Shown here one piece after another: positions 11,464 to 22,480 of a DNA stretch of 64,000 nt (within the stretch, counting starts at the first letter, position 1; every line of letters starts with the position of its first letter). The stretch is from Przewalskia tangutica (Eukaryota > Streptophyta > Magnoliopsida > Solanales > Solanaceae). The DNA lies in assembly GCA_029844215.1 (NCBI GenBank), contig CM056738.1:45210388-45274387 (forward strand), read 5' to 3'. A program made the position numbers and the translations under genes. The notes beneath the pieces were generated by a model. The model worked only from the letters and a program-made list of their open reading frames with translations, was not told the DNA's origin and searched no databases.

Positions 11464-12638
11464 GCTTCTACTAGTGCAAGACTAGTCTTGAACACTTAGA
11501 AAAATTACACAACATTTTCTTGTTGCTAGAGAGCTCTCGGGTTTGTGGCTCTATCCACACAAAAGAATTTGTAGTTTTTCTCCATTAGCCACAAGACTTT
11601 AACCCAATGTCCCTAAGGGTTTTGTAAGGATATCTCAATAGAAAGATTTCGGAAAAATGGCGTTTTCGTATTAGTCGCAAGGCGGAAACTTAAGAAGTTC
11701 TTCAACTTTGAAGTTGCCTTGAAGATGGGTTCTTCATAGGCTTCTAAGGAGTGCTTGGAGCGGATTGGAACATAAGGAAAGGAGCTAAGAATTTGCTTAG
11801 GAGCGACTTTAAATCTTGGAATTTTTAAGGGCTTGTAAAGGTATAATCTTGTCGTTTTAACAATTAAGGTTTACTTATTGTTGTAGTTATGGTTATTAGC
11901 AAGCATGAGGTATTTAGTATAAGGTTTGATAAGTTTATTGGCTATTGGAACCCTAATCCGAAAACTAGCATGTTAGCCTTAAGACTACAATTCAAGTTGA
12001 TTATTCGTTTAAGTCGTCGCATGTTGTGTAAGAAGTAAATTGTAGTTGTTGAAGTTGTTTAAGACTATATAACATGTTAGACCTTAGAACTTGGAATTGG
12101 AAAAGGATTGGAAAAGACTTTGAATTGTTGGTTATTGTTGGCCGAGAATGGCTAGTGAGTTTTAAACTACTTGGTATGAATTGTGGGGCGGAATTTTACA
12201 CGTATTGTAAGGCGTGTAATCCCCTTTGGTTGGTTGTTGTTTTGAGCCTTAAATGTGGCATGTTTGGTTATTGTATTCGGCCTTGAAAAAGGTGGCAAAG
12301 TGAGTAGAAACAAAGGAAGTGCTGCCCGATTTTCCGTAGAATTAGAGACTGTATACCTAGTATTATTTTACGTTTGAGACTAGAAGTTGATAGTCTTGTT
12401 GCGACCATTATAGGTTGACACTTCTACGTACGGCGTATTCGGCTTAGCTTGTGGATTTAGCCGAAAAGGTATGTGAACTATCTCCTCTTCTAGCATGATT
12501 CCTTAAGATAAAGAAAGTATGTCCTACTCCTTAAATGATCCATTCCTTGGTTGTATTTGGATTGCCTAAAATAGAATTCGTTCTATGTACTCCCTTGATT
12601 GTACTTTGATGTTTAAATTGTAAGTTGTATAATCCATT

Positions 12639-15600
12639 TGTGACACCCTATTTTCAACCGGAGTCGGAAACGGGATTACTGCTACATGGTTGGATTCCTA
12701 AATGCATTTTTAAGGAGTCGCCGCCTAATTATTATAGTGAATTAGGACACTAAAAAATGTAGCATAAAATACTACAAATGATCTCCATTTTAAAGGTCTG
12801 CGAAAGCTATGTGAGATTCTGGGTAAGGGTTCTTTATTAATCTAGAGGGAAGGGGTTAGGCACCCTCTAAGATCCGCTAACTTGCGGTTATCCGTTCAAA
12901 CTTAGGTTTAATATTATTGTGCTAACATGTAATCTTTTATAAATGTTAAACAAAAAAACGTTGCAAGTATTTAATAACAAAAAGATGTATTTTTTACAAC
13001 ATAAAAGAGTTGTAAGACTTGTTTATAAAATACATATATAGGTAAAAATATTTATTTTTATTTGTTTGTAAAATACTTATGTTTTGGCAATTGAAAGTAA
13101 AGAGAAAACAATTTTATTTATAATGCCAAGAGATGATTTTTTTTTGTGAAAGTTTATTTTTTAGCAAATTAGGTAAAAGTAAAACCTTATTTTTTCCTAT
13201 GATTAATCATACAAATAAAAGGTGACCAAATTGTTTTGAAAGCTTAGACATGTATAACGAGCCTAAAATAATCTAGCGTTGGGTTTCCGATTTTAGAACT
13301 ACCCCCTTTTTAGTTGTTAATCTAGGCCTAACTATTCTAAGCATTTCAATAATTATACAGGGTTACATAATAAAATAACAAGACGACAAATGAAGATGAC
13401 GGAATTTAAAGAATTAAAGCGACTAAAGCGAGTGACGATGTCATCCCGCCCTATTTGTTTTGAGATTTCTGAAGTCGGGAATGCAAAGGACATGGATGCG
13501 GATCTTCATTTCGTCATGGTTTCATTGAGTCTCATAACGAGACTCTTCGTTGCTCCCGAGGCATTTCATGTAAACAAAGAAAAGAAAAGGACAAGAATTA
13601 GAACATACCTTAGAATTTATTAAATAGAGTAAACAATCATTGGGCTATAAAAATTAGTGACTAAATTATGAGCAGATTCGAGAATGAGATTCAATTAGCA
13701 TCTGACCCAAATATTCAACAGGTTCTTGACACGATGGAACACCTAGTATTTTAAAGAAAGAACTGTATGGTCTGCTCCTGGGTATACGAAGGTGTAAATT
13801 CTAGTATGTACTAGGTACATACCTGGGCTTTACTTCTGGTATATTCAAGGCATATTACAGGTATATTTTCATGTAACATAGACAAATGACAAGTTCCCAA
13901 ATTGTAAAGTAAACAAAGAGCATATATCGACATATTTAACACCTATCATAGTTGAGCCTTTCATATTAACCCTATTCTTACATGCTCATATGAACCACAC
14001 TAACACATTATATATGAATTAATGATCAGTGATACTGGGACAGAGACACCAAACATGGGTGAAATAATATGGCAACACATAGCATGCTAGTCTAATTTAA
14101 GATCGTGCCTCAAAATCATAATGAATGATCAGATTTTCATTAGCTCGAACTCTCTCAATATCAAATTATTCTCCTCATATGCTCACTAATTAGACACAAC
14201 CCGTGGTGGCCTAATATGACACAAAATAATCCAACTAGATATAAAATGGTGGTACAAAACTGAAACTGTCCCAAATGATTCAACCACAGACCCTTTTATG
14301 AGTGCTTAAGTTAGTGATAGATTCATAGAAGTATTTTCAGATACTCATTTCTCTAAGACAGTTTTACAAAACTAACAGGCTCATTATATATTTAAAACAA
14401 AACAGAGAGAGGTCAACACTTTGTTTTTTTTTTTTTCAAACAGATCTTAAGTCAGGTCTCTCATTTATCTAAATTCTTAAAAAAACCTGGTAAAAGTTTG
14501 ACACCTTCACTTTGAGAACACTGAACTGTAGACACAACCCATCCATCCCAAAATAGATCATACAATACTGGTCCCTTCAAATTAAAACTAATGATCAAGC
14601 TGTTGAACTTTCTCATACCCATGTTTCTCAACCAAAATAAATTATCTGGGAGCGTGATCCGTCTTATACCAGGCAACAGGTACTTATCTAAACCAAATAG
14701 ACAACCAAATAATGGTCGTATCCAATTCTAACACAACAAATCATCTCAGGGACAAATTAATCATGGATACCATAACTTGACATAGTCGTATAAGATTAAT
14801 TTAAGCCTAAGCTAACAAGACAAATCATTATAAACCTTAACAGCGATTCATATTCGACTGGACATGCTTAATAACTTATCAAACAATCTTAATAGTCGTC
14901 ATTAATCAGAATATGATTAATAAACAGTTGGAACAAATACAGACAAGCACTACCGTCAATTAGACATGTTATCAGGCATACAAATACGTCACATAGATCA
15001 TATTAAGCAGCGTAAACCAGAAACTAAAGTTGGCATCGTATTTACCTTCTCCGGGTGGCGAACCGAGGCGTCGTCTCGAGTCGTCGAATGCACTCGGAGT
15101 GGTTATGTGTGTGTGCAACTGAAGATAGCTAAGCTTGAATATTTGCGATTTGAGTCAAGAATAAGAGTAAAAGATTTCTTAGTATTTTTAAGAGGGGAGT
15201 CCTTTTTTTTTATGAAAAAATCGAGTTCTGTTCTCGTCTTTTCTCCCCGAAAAACCCACCACGTTCAACACAACCAGATGGTTGTATTTGTAGCCCAGTA
15301 TAACAGCTATAATTTGAAATTTGAATCCAAAAGAGAAAGGAAAGGTGACGGGACTTCAGTGACTGAAAAGAAGATGAAATGGGGTCTGAAATTTACCTTT
15401 TTCAGAACGATTTGAAGGTTAAGAGCTGTTGGGACAAGGGTATTGCCATTACCCATTGTTTAAGGACGAAAATGCAACGAGACTGAAGGATATCGTCGTT
15501 GTTTAATCTCTGTTCGAGGCAAACTCCTATTGAGTTCCAAAGTTCTGAAAAACTCTGAAAAAAAGGGGAAAAGGCTGGGTGATGGTACGTGATAGGTAGC

Positions 15601-16369
15601 AGGGCCTGGGTGTCTGCGACGTTTGTCTGGTGGGTAAGGGGAGGTGCGGCGGTCGCTGGTTTGGTTTGAAGGAAATGGAGGAGTTTAGTTGGTTTTCAAT
15701 CACTGGTTTGGGTTGCTGGTTTGGTTGGAGTGTATTTGGTGAAGAGGAAGTAATTTTGGGTCGGGTCATAAGAGAGTTGGGCTGCGGGATTGGGCTCAGG
15801 GAAAGGTATAGGGGCCTGGGGAGTTGATTAGGAAAAGGAGGGTGGGCTGGGTCTAGGAATTAAAGGTTTGGGCTGGAAAATGTTTTGATTGGGTAGATTT
15901 AGTTATTTAATTTAGGGAATGAGAATTGGGTAAAAAAAAATGTGTTTTATTGTTGGGATGTTAATAGATAATTAGTCCAAATCTCCCAATTAATTAAAAT
16001 ATGCTTCCTTCAACTTAATTAATTTAAAAAATGCATACGCATAAAAATACGATAAAAGATTTAATATATGTATTTAATTTTGAATATAATATTCATAAAA
16101 AATGATTAATTTAGTAATTGAAGAACATATTAAGAGAAAATCGATCATCAATACTGACGACGAGATATTAAAATTGTTTTGCTTATATTTTAATTATAAA
16201 AAATGTAATATTCGATATTGTAAAATTATGCGATAATTAGTGAAGAATATTAAAACTACTTATTTTTCGACGATTTTCAAGGCTGAGAAGCATAGTAAAA
16301 TTAATTGGAGATAAAAGGACGATCTAAATGAAATGTTCAGTAAAGATGAGACAAAATTGGGTGTCAACA
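12639..16369 (-). repeat. Element D 3' LTR (3.7 kb)
   Basis: Plus-strand start TGTGACACCC, end TGTCAACA. It matches 22,481-26,204 almost base for base, with differences clustered near 14,461-14,500 and 15,545-15,625. Contains the AATAAA signal at 12,833-12,838 (minus), a donor-like GAGAAG/GTAAA at 15,046 and a weak TATA-like CTACAAATAC at 15,284-15,294. Open frames such as 14,966-15,415 are in the LTR and show no protein motif. Confidence 0.92.
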
Positions 16370-16383
16370 GCTTGTCCCTCTTT
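16370..16383 (-). other. Element D polypurine tract
   Basis: Minus-strand AAAGAGGGACAAGC directly before the 3' LTR. Confidence 0.8.
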
Positions 16384-16559
16384 GTATGGAGATGATGGAA
16401 GAATCTTCGGACAAAGACGTTGACCTAAAGCCAATTTAGTCTCGATCCTTAGAATTAAAAATGTTGGGCGATTAAGACGAGGCTGACGCAAAAATTCAAA
16501 ATTTTGTCGATGTCGAGTTATGGCGGCCATTTGGGCTACCATGGTGATGCTGAAAAATT

Positions 16560-16870
16560 TAAGGCGGACGAACGTAGATTCAAAATTTGTCCCAGTGTCG
16601 AATTATGATGACACTGGGTTGCTGTGATGCTGAAAAACTAAAGCAGGGCGGATGCTGATTTAAAATTTTGTCCCAGTGTCGAGTTATGATGACATTGGGT
16701 TGCTGTGATGCTAAAAAATTAAAGCAGGGCGGATGCTGATTTAAAAATTTGTCCCAGTGTCGAATTATGATGACACTGGGTTCTGTGACGCTAGAAAATT
16801 AAAACCAAAGCGGGGCGATTTAAAATTTGTCGATGTCGAATTATGATGACCAGAGTCATTGGCGTTGCGA
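16560..16870. repeat. Hairpin repeat units next to the PPT of D
   Basis: Three clear copies of CCCAGTGTC-N10-GACACTGGG (16,591-16,618; 16,672-16,699 with one change; 16,753-16,780) and a decayed fourth near 16,830. They lie in units of about 82 bp that also contain GCAGGGCGGATGCTGATT. The same unit is found at 152-467 in element A. Confidence 0.85.
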
Positions 16871-17269
16871 GGATCTTTGGAGGAGGCGGATCGACATTCG
16901 AGGTACAAATTGCTTGGTTCGTAGTAAGAGGTAGTTCCACGTTGTGCTCGCTTCTGTATGCTAAGACTTAAACAAGCGGTTAGTGCATAAGCGTTAAGGC
17001 AAATGATAACGCATGAATTTATAAGTAATGTAGCGTGCGAGTAGAAAATGCTATCTTTGCGAAAAATCGATGCTGCTTTGCAAATCTTTGTGATTTCGCC
17101 TTTGCACGGCGTTGCGGCGGTGAATGCGGATATGTTGTCCTTATTCCAAGCGCCATAGACTAAGGCTCAAGAAAGAGTTAGTGCATAACTGCTAAGACAG
17201 AGTAATAAAACATGAACAAGAATGCATTTTTTTTTAGAGTAGAGAAAGTGTCCTTGCGTAGATGTGATA

Positions 17270-18045
17270 TGCTGATGACGTCGTTTTCGGACGTGGCGTC
17301 ATTTTAGGACTTGGCGTCGTTTCGGACGTGGCGTCGTTTTCGGACTTGACGTCGTTTTCGGACGTGGAGTCGTTTTCGTACTCGGAGTCATTTTCGGACT
17401 CGACGTCGTTTTCGGACGTGGTGTGGCGTCGTTTTCGGACTTGGCGTCGTTTTCGGACGTGGCGTCGTTTTCGGACTTAGCGTCGTTTTCGGACGTGGCG
17501 TCGTTTTCGGACGGGGCGTCGTTTTCGGACGTGGAGTCGTTTTCGGACTCGGAGTCGTTTTCGGACTCGACATCGTTTTTGGACTTAGCATCGTTTTCGG
17601 ACGTGGCGTCGTTTTCGGACTTGGCGTCGTTTTCGGACGTGGCGTCGTTTTCGGACTTTGGCGTCGTTTTCGGACGTAGCGTCGTTTTCGGACTTTGGCG
17701 TCGTTTTCGGACGTGGCGTCGTTTTCGGACTTTGGCGTCGTTTTCGGACGTGGAGTCATTTTCGGACTCGGAGTCATTTTCGGACTCGACGTCGTTTTCG
17801 GACGTGGTGTCGTTTTCGGACTTAGCGTCGTTTTCGGACGTGGCGTCGTTTTCGGACTTGGCGTCGTTTTCGGACGTGGCGTCGTTTTCGGACTTTGGCG
17901 TCGTTTTCGGACGTGGCGTCGTTTTCGGACGCGGAGTCGTTTTCGGACTCGGAGTCGTTTTCGGACTCGACGTCGTTTTAGGACGTGGTGTCGTTTTAGG
18001 ACTTAGCGTCGTTTTAGGACGTGGCGTCGTTTTAGGACTTATTCT
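17270..18045. repeat. 18 bp satellite-like array (GTCGTTTTCGGACGTGGC)
   Basis: About forty tandem copies of an 18 bp unit, with GTCGTTTTCGGAC nearly invariant and variants GTGGC, TTGGC, TTAGC, GTGGAGTC, CTCGGAGTC. Blocks of variants repeat as a higher-order pattern (compare 17,520-17,690 with 17,735-17,900). The last units change TTTTCGGAC to TTTTAGGAC. Because 18 is a multiple of three, long open frames in several frames are produced (17,423-18,094 and others). They are not genes. The array is CpG-rich. Confidence 0.93.
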
Positions 18046-18179
18046 TTGCTTTGCTCGTATGAGACTAAGACTTAAGCAAACGGTTAGTGCATAACTGTTA
18101 AGGCAAAATGATGATGCATAATTTTAAAAGCAATGTAACTGTGAGTAGGAAATGTTATCCTGCAAAAATGTGACGATAG

Positions 18180-18800
18180 CGTCGTCTTATGGCCGTATTG
18201 TGATGAAGATGACACCGGTGCTTAGGCGCAATAAGATGATGCGTGTCTGTGGACGAGATATAGAAGTCGTCGTTGCATAGACGAATAAGATTGCGTCGTT
18301 GAGTGGACGCGATATATGGGTCGTCGTTGTTTAGACGAAATATAGATAAGGCCGTTGCATAGGCGTAATAAGATGGACGTCGTTGATAGATGTAATTGAG
18401 CTAACGTCGTTGTGCAGCCATAATAAGAAGACGTCGTTGATAGACGGAATAAGAGGACGTCATTATGTGGACGCAATAAGATGGTCGTCGTTGAATAGAC
18501 GTAATAAGAGAAACGTCGTTGTATGGACGCAATAAGATGAACATCGTTGAATAGACGTAATAAAGGATGTCATTGATAGCCGTAATAGGAGGACGTCGTT
18601 GTGTGGACGTAATAAGAAATAAACGTCGTTGGATAGACGTAATAGGAGGACGTCGTTGTGTGGACGTAATAAGATGAACGTCGTTGAATAGACGTAATAA
18701 ATGATGTCATTGATAGCCGAAAATAGGAGGGCGCCGTTGTGTGGACGTAATAAGATGAACGTCGTTGAATATACGTAATAAAGGATGTCATTGATAGTTG
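18180..18800. repeat. Array of about 29 bp units (GACGTCGTTG...GACGTAATAAGA)
   Basis: About twenty degenerate units combine ACGTCGTTG with TAGACGTAATAAGA or GTGGACGTAATAAGA, alternating to give a period near 60 bp. It is a second array of D, between the 18 bp array and the gag side. Confidence 0.85.
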
Positions 18801-19655
18801 TTCCTGTAGAATAAATGCTCCTGCAAGCTAAGCTTGAGAAAAATTAGTGTATACCTGTTTAAACGAAATGATAAATATATATGAGAGGTGTAATTCTATG
18901 GGTGGGATGTCGTCCCTGATATGTCAGATGATGTGAATGCTGAGATGTTGTTGTAATGCATTTTTGTGAACCATATGGATTGTCATGATGTCTTCGTTGT
19001 GCGTTTGTGCACTGCATGACCTGCAATTTGACTCTAGGTCCGAGCTGATGCGCTAGACTTTGTTGCGGGATTTGATTGTTGATGTATGTCTGCTTCTGCT
19101 GCTTCTGCTAATATGAAGAAACTGCGCTCAAAGAAAATTTGTGAGTTTGAGGGGGGGTGGTTGATTCACATTGACTTTGTAGTTTTGACTCTTGATGCTC
19201 GGACGTCTGCCTTGCCTGGACTCATAACCCCTGCCTGGTTTCCTACCTTGTCCCAGTTTTGAATGTGCGAATGGCGTTTGGCCTAAAAGTGGGTGTGTAT
19301 TCTCGTTTTATGATTCAAAAATAAAGGGAAAGTTTCCTAATGGTGTGACCGAAGCCGATTTAGGCCGCCTACGTATCCCAGCGTGGAATCAGGTCATGAC
19401 GTAGTTCATTACAAGCGAAATTGGGTGAAATTAAAATTTCTAAAGGTGGGACCGAAGCCGAGACGGCCGCCTACGTATCCGCCAAGGGAATCAGGTCAAA
19501 CGTAGTTCCAATACATATAAAGGGCAAAATATATTAAACTAACTATTTCCGGACTCGGCGGGCCAGGGCAGGGGCACGAGTCCACTTGTCTTCTTGCTCT
19601 GAGTCTTCAGTAGGATCATCTCTTGCAGCACACAACTAAACAAATGACTTATTCA
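18801..19655 (-). other. Region between D arrays and gag, with a duplicated conserved block
   Basis: No gene. The block GACCGAAGCCGA...GGCCGCCTACGTATCC...GGAATCAGGTCA...ACGTAGTTC occurs at 19,345-19,402 and again at 19,450-19,512. A carries one copy at 3,091-3,152. It lies just 3' of the gag stop on the minus strand. Confidence 0.65.
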
Positions 19656-21553
19656 TCAGTTAAACAATCTCCGGCAAGGAGCACCTCCTCTTCTCTGACG
19701 GTTGGTCGATGATTCAATTTTCTTCCCTTTTCGGGCTGGCGTAATAGTCCCTTCCAGACTGTTTTCTCCATCTTTAGCTATCATGCTCACATGGGCATCT
19801 TCATAGCCGGGAATAAGGTTATTGTTTACCCTGAGAGGGGCATCTTTCAGCTGAATGACTCCCTCTTCGATTAACTCCTCTATTTTGTCCTTGAGTGTAT
19901 AACAATTTGCGATGTCGTGCCCCTCGACACCGGAGTGGTATGCACAATGTTTGGTTTCATCGTGCCCTCGGGATATAGGCACAGGGGTATTTAGGAATTG
20001 GTGGAGTATTCTGCTTTGACTTTTCATACACTTGGGCTATAGGTTCGGCTAAAGGTGTATAGGTTCTGGTTGGCTTTCTTTCAGTATTTATGCGGGGTTT
20101 GGGTCCGTTTGGTGTACGGGTTCGTGATTGTGGTGAGTATTTTGGATATGCTTGTTGGGTATGGTAAGCGGGATATGGGGTAGCGATCTTGATAGTATGG
20201 TTGTGGATTTTGAGTGTTTTGGTTATAGTAAACGCGGTAGGCTTTGATACACGGAAGTTGTTACGCCTATGTTCCCGAATGACAATGACAGAGGTTGATG
20301 CATCCCTTTTCCTCTGTGAGGTACCTCATATGGAATCTGACTGCATTGCTCTGCTAGTCGCTTGTAGGGCTGTCAAGTTTGTAATCTGCTGTCTTAATGC
20401 CTTCTTCCACGAAGTCGCCCATTCTCACGACTTCTGCAAAACTTCGCCCAATTACACTGATCATCTTTTCATAATACGTCGCGTCTTTTAATGATTGCAC
20501 AAACAAGGTGGTCATTTCGCTCTCTGCCATTGGAGGTTGGACCTTTCGCTTCCGCGCCACCAGGCGTATTCCACGAAAGTTTCGTGGATTTCTTTTCAAG
20601 TTTCATAAGATAAAATCTATCGATGCGGTGTCGATGTTGAATGCGAATCTATCCATGAAATCTTGTGCCATGGCATTCCAACCGCCCCATTTTCGAGGTC
20701 TTGGCATGTGTACGATCCAGTAGCCTCGCCGGTTAGACTCCTGATGAATAATTTCATGATGATTGCTTGATTTTTCCCAACTCCAATCAATTTATCACAA
20801 TATGACCTTAGATGAGCTCGAGGATTCCCCTTTCCATCGAACATGTCAAATTTGGGCACCTTGTATCCCATAGGTAATTCAACATCGGGGTGCATACATA
20901 AGTTTTCATATTCTAAACCTGTCTCCCCCTTGTTCATCTGAATGCTTCTAAATGCCTCTTTCAAACTACGGATTTCTTTTGCCATATTTTCATCAGTTCT
21001 GGCTCGAGTCTGCCGCTCCATTTCCTTGTATTGATCTGTCTCTTGAGAGGATGCATGCATAATAAATGGTTGGCTTTCGGTCGGATGTGTTAATCCCCCA
21101 TATTGTTTGTTAGGACCAGTTATGTGTGTCCTCTGCTCGTATTGGGTGGCCTGGCAATTTGGACTGAGTGGGGAGATATAGGTAGGTGGAGGATAAGATG
21201 TGTATGTAATAAACGGATCATTTTGGAGGTCGGTTTGCAAATTGACCGGGTGAGTGACATTTTGGTATGAAATGGTATGTTGCGGTCTTTGCGGGAGTTT
21301 TGGGAAGTGGAAGCTCAAGGGTTTGTGACATGATTGCATTTATCCCTTGCTCTGGGAGTGGTGCATTCAAACTAATAGACATGTTTGTGATATTTCGGAG
21401 CCTTTCTATTTCGGCTTGCATGATTTCCATTTGCTGCAATAGTTTGGCGAGGTTTTGATCATTGGTGTTTCTCCTTTCTAACGCCTCTGCATCCTCTACA
21501 GGAACGGGGACGAGTCCTAAGTTGTTTCGTTCTGGTGCCTCTGAATTGGTCAT
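19656..21553 (-). pseudogene. gag: gag of element D (Retrotrans_gag), frame-disrupted
   Basis: The start at 21,553 (MTNSEAPERNN) aligns with the A gag start. Parts in order on the minus strand: a charged N-terminal segment with predicted coiled coil (QNLAKLLQQMEIMQAEIERL), LCMHPDVELPMGYKVPKFD followed by FDGKGNPRAHLRSYCDKL, a capsid stretch with TTLFVQSLKDATYYEKMISV, and CAYHSGVEGHDIANCYTLKD near the C-terminus, a Cys/His knuckle-like motif. The frame changes near 20,600-20,720 and 20,030-20,350 and a frameshift precedes 21,218, so no full protein is made. Frames are better kept than in A. It ends at 19,656 with no protease. Confidence 0.87.
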
Positions 21554-22459
21554 TTGTTGGATGATTGTGCTTCTACCAGTCAACACGAATCAACCTTTTG
21601 GGGATATGCTAAGCAAAATAACCTTCTAATAAATGAAGCAAACCAAGTTAGTATAATATGCAAAGAATTGCAGGCAATACATAACAATAAGCAAATTGCA
21701 AATCAAGTGCGTGCTCTAACATGTTTGGGACCTCTTTATGCCAGAGGTAAGCCTAAACGTCACTTATGCGAGATTATGACGGATTTGTCCAAGTCGTCCA
21801 ACTGTAATGCTTTTTGTTGGAAATGGCGACCAAATGACGGTGCACTTTTCCCAATTTTGGCATGTCATGATTAGGTTTGGATTTGTCTATCATTGTCACG
21901 CTACACATAGTATGCTGATTGGTCGTTGGGTTGAGAAACCCGTCGACAAGTTTTGGTGTTTTTCCTAATTGTGGCGTCGATACGAGGATCAACCCACCTA
22001 AGATAAATGCATGCATGACTTAAAAATAAAGGGTGGTATAGCTCTATCCTAAGTTTCTAAGATTTGGCTTCACTAGACACAAGGTTCCCGAGCGGACTAC
22101 TCGAGTGAGAAGGCTACGCGGCCACCGGTTGGACCGGATTCTCCGCGTCTATTACCAACTCTCCTAAATTTGGGTTTTGAAGAAAGAATTTTGCTGATGC
22201 ACCAAGCGCACCTCGCATGTAGTGTGTGATCGTGTGAATTTTCCAGAGTGGAAGAAATATGAGCGGAATGTCAATTTAAGGAAAGCGGTAACAAATAGCA
22301 GTTTAATACAATATGCAAATATTTATATGTAAAGCAGAATAATTTAGGCAAAACAATAAAAGCAAATAAGTGTAAAACATAAAGGAAGCAATTTAAGCAA
22401 AATAAAGAAAATAAAGCACAATAAATTAACCTATGTTTGTTGTGGTTAAGAACCTAACA
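21554..22459 (-). other. 5' leader of element D
   Basis: Non-coding leader between PBS and gag. Aligns by eye with the A leader, best at 21,722-21,840 and 22,075-22,148 (TCCCGAGCGGACTACTCGAG, GGCTACGCGGCCACCGG). The frame at 21,554-21,874 (plus) has no support. Confidence 0.65.
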
Positions 22460-22477
22460 TCCCCAGCGGAGTCGCCA
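22460..22477 (-). other. Primer-binding site of D, tRNA-Arg type
   Basis: Minus strand TGGCGACTCCGCTGGGGA, three bases from the LTR end (22,481). It complements the 3' end of plant tRNA-Arg. Confidence 0.85.
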
Positions 22478-22480
22478 TGC

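Noticed and set aside
14966..15415. 149-codon frame in the D LTR
   Set aside because: Lies within the LTR, is disrupted in the second LTR copy (two shorter frames at 24,814-25,062 and 25,059-25,262) and has no motif.
17423..18094. Long open frames with ASFSDV repeats across the 18 bp array
   Set aside because: The unit length is a multiple of three, so several frames stay open on both strands. No start context, no unique sequence, repeat only.
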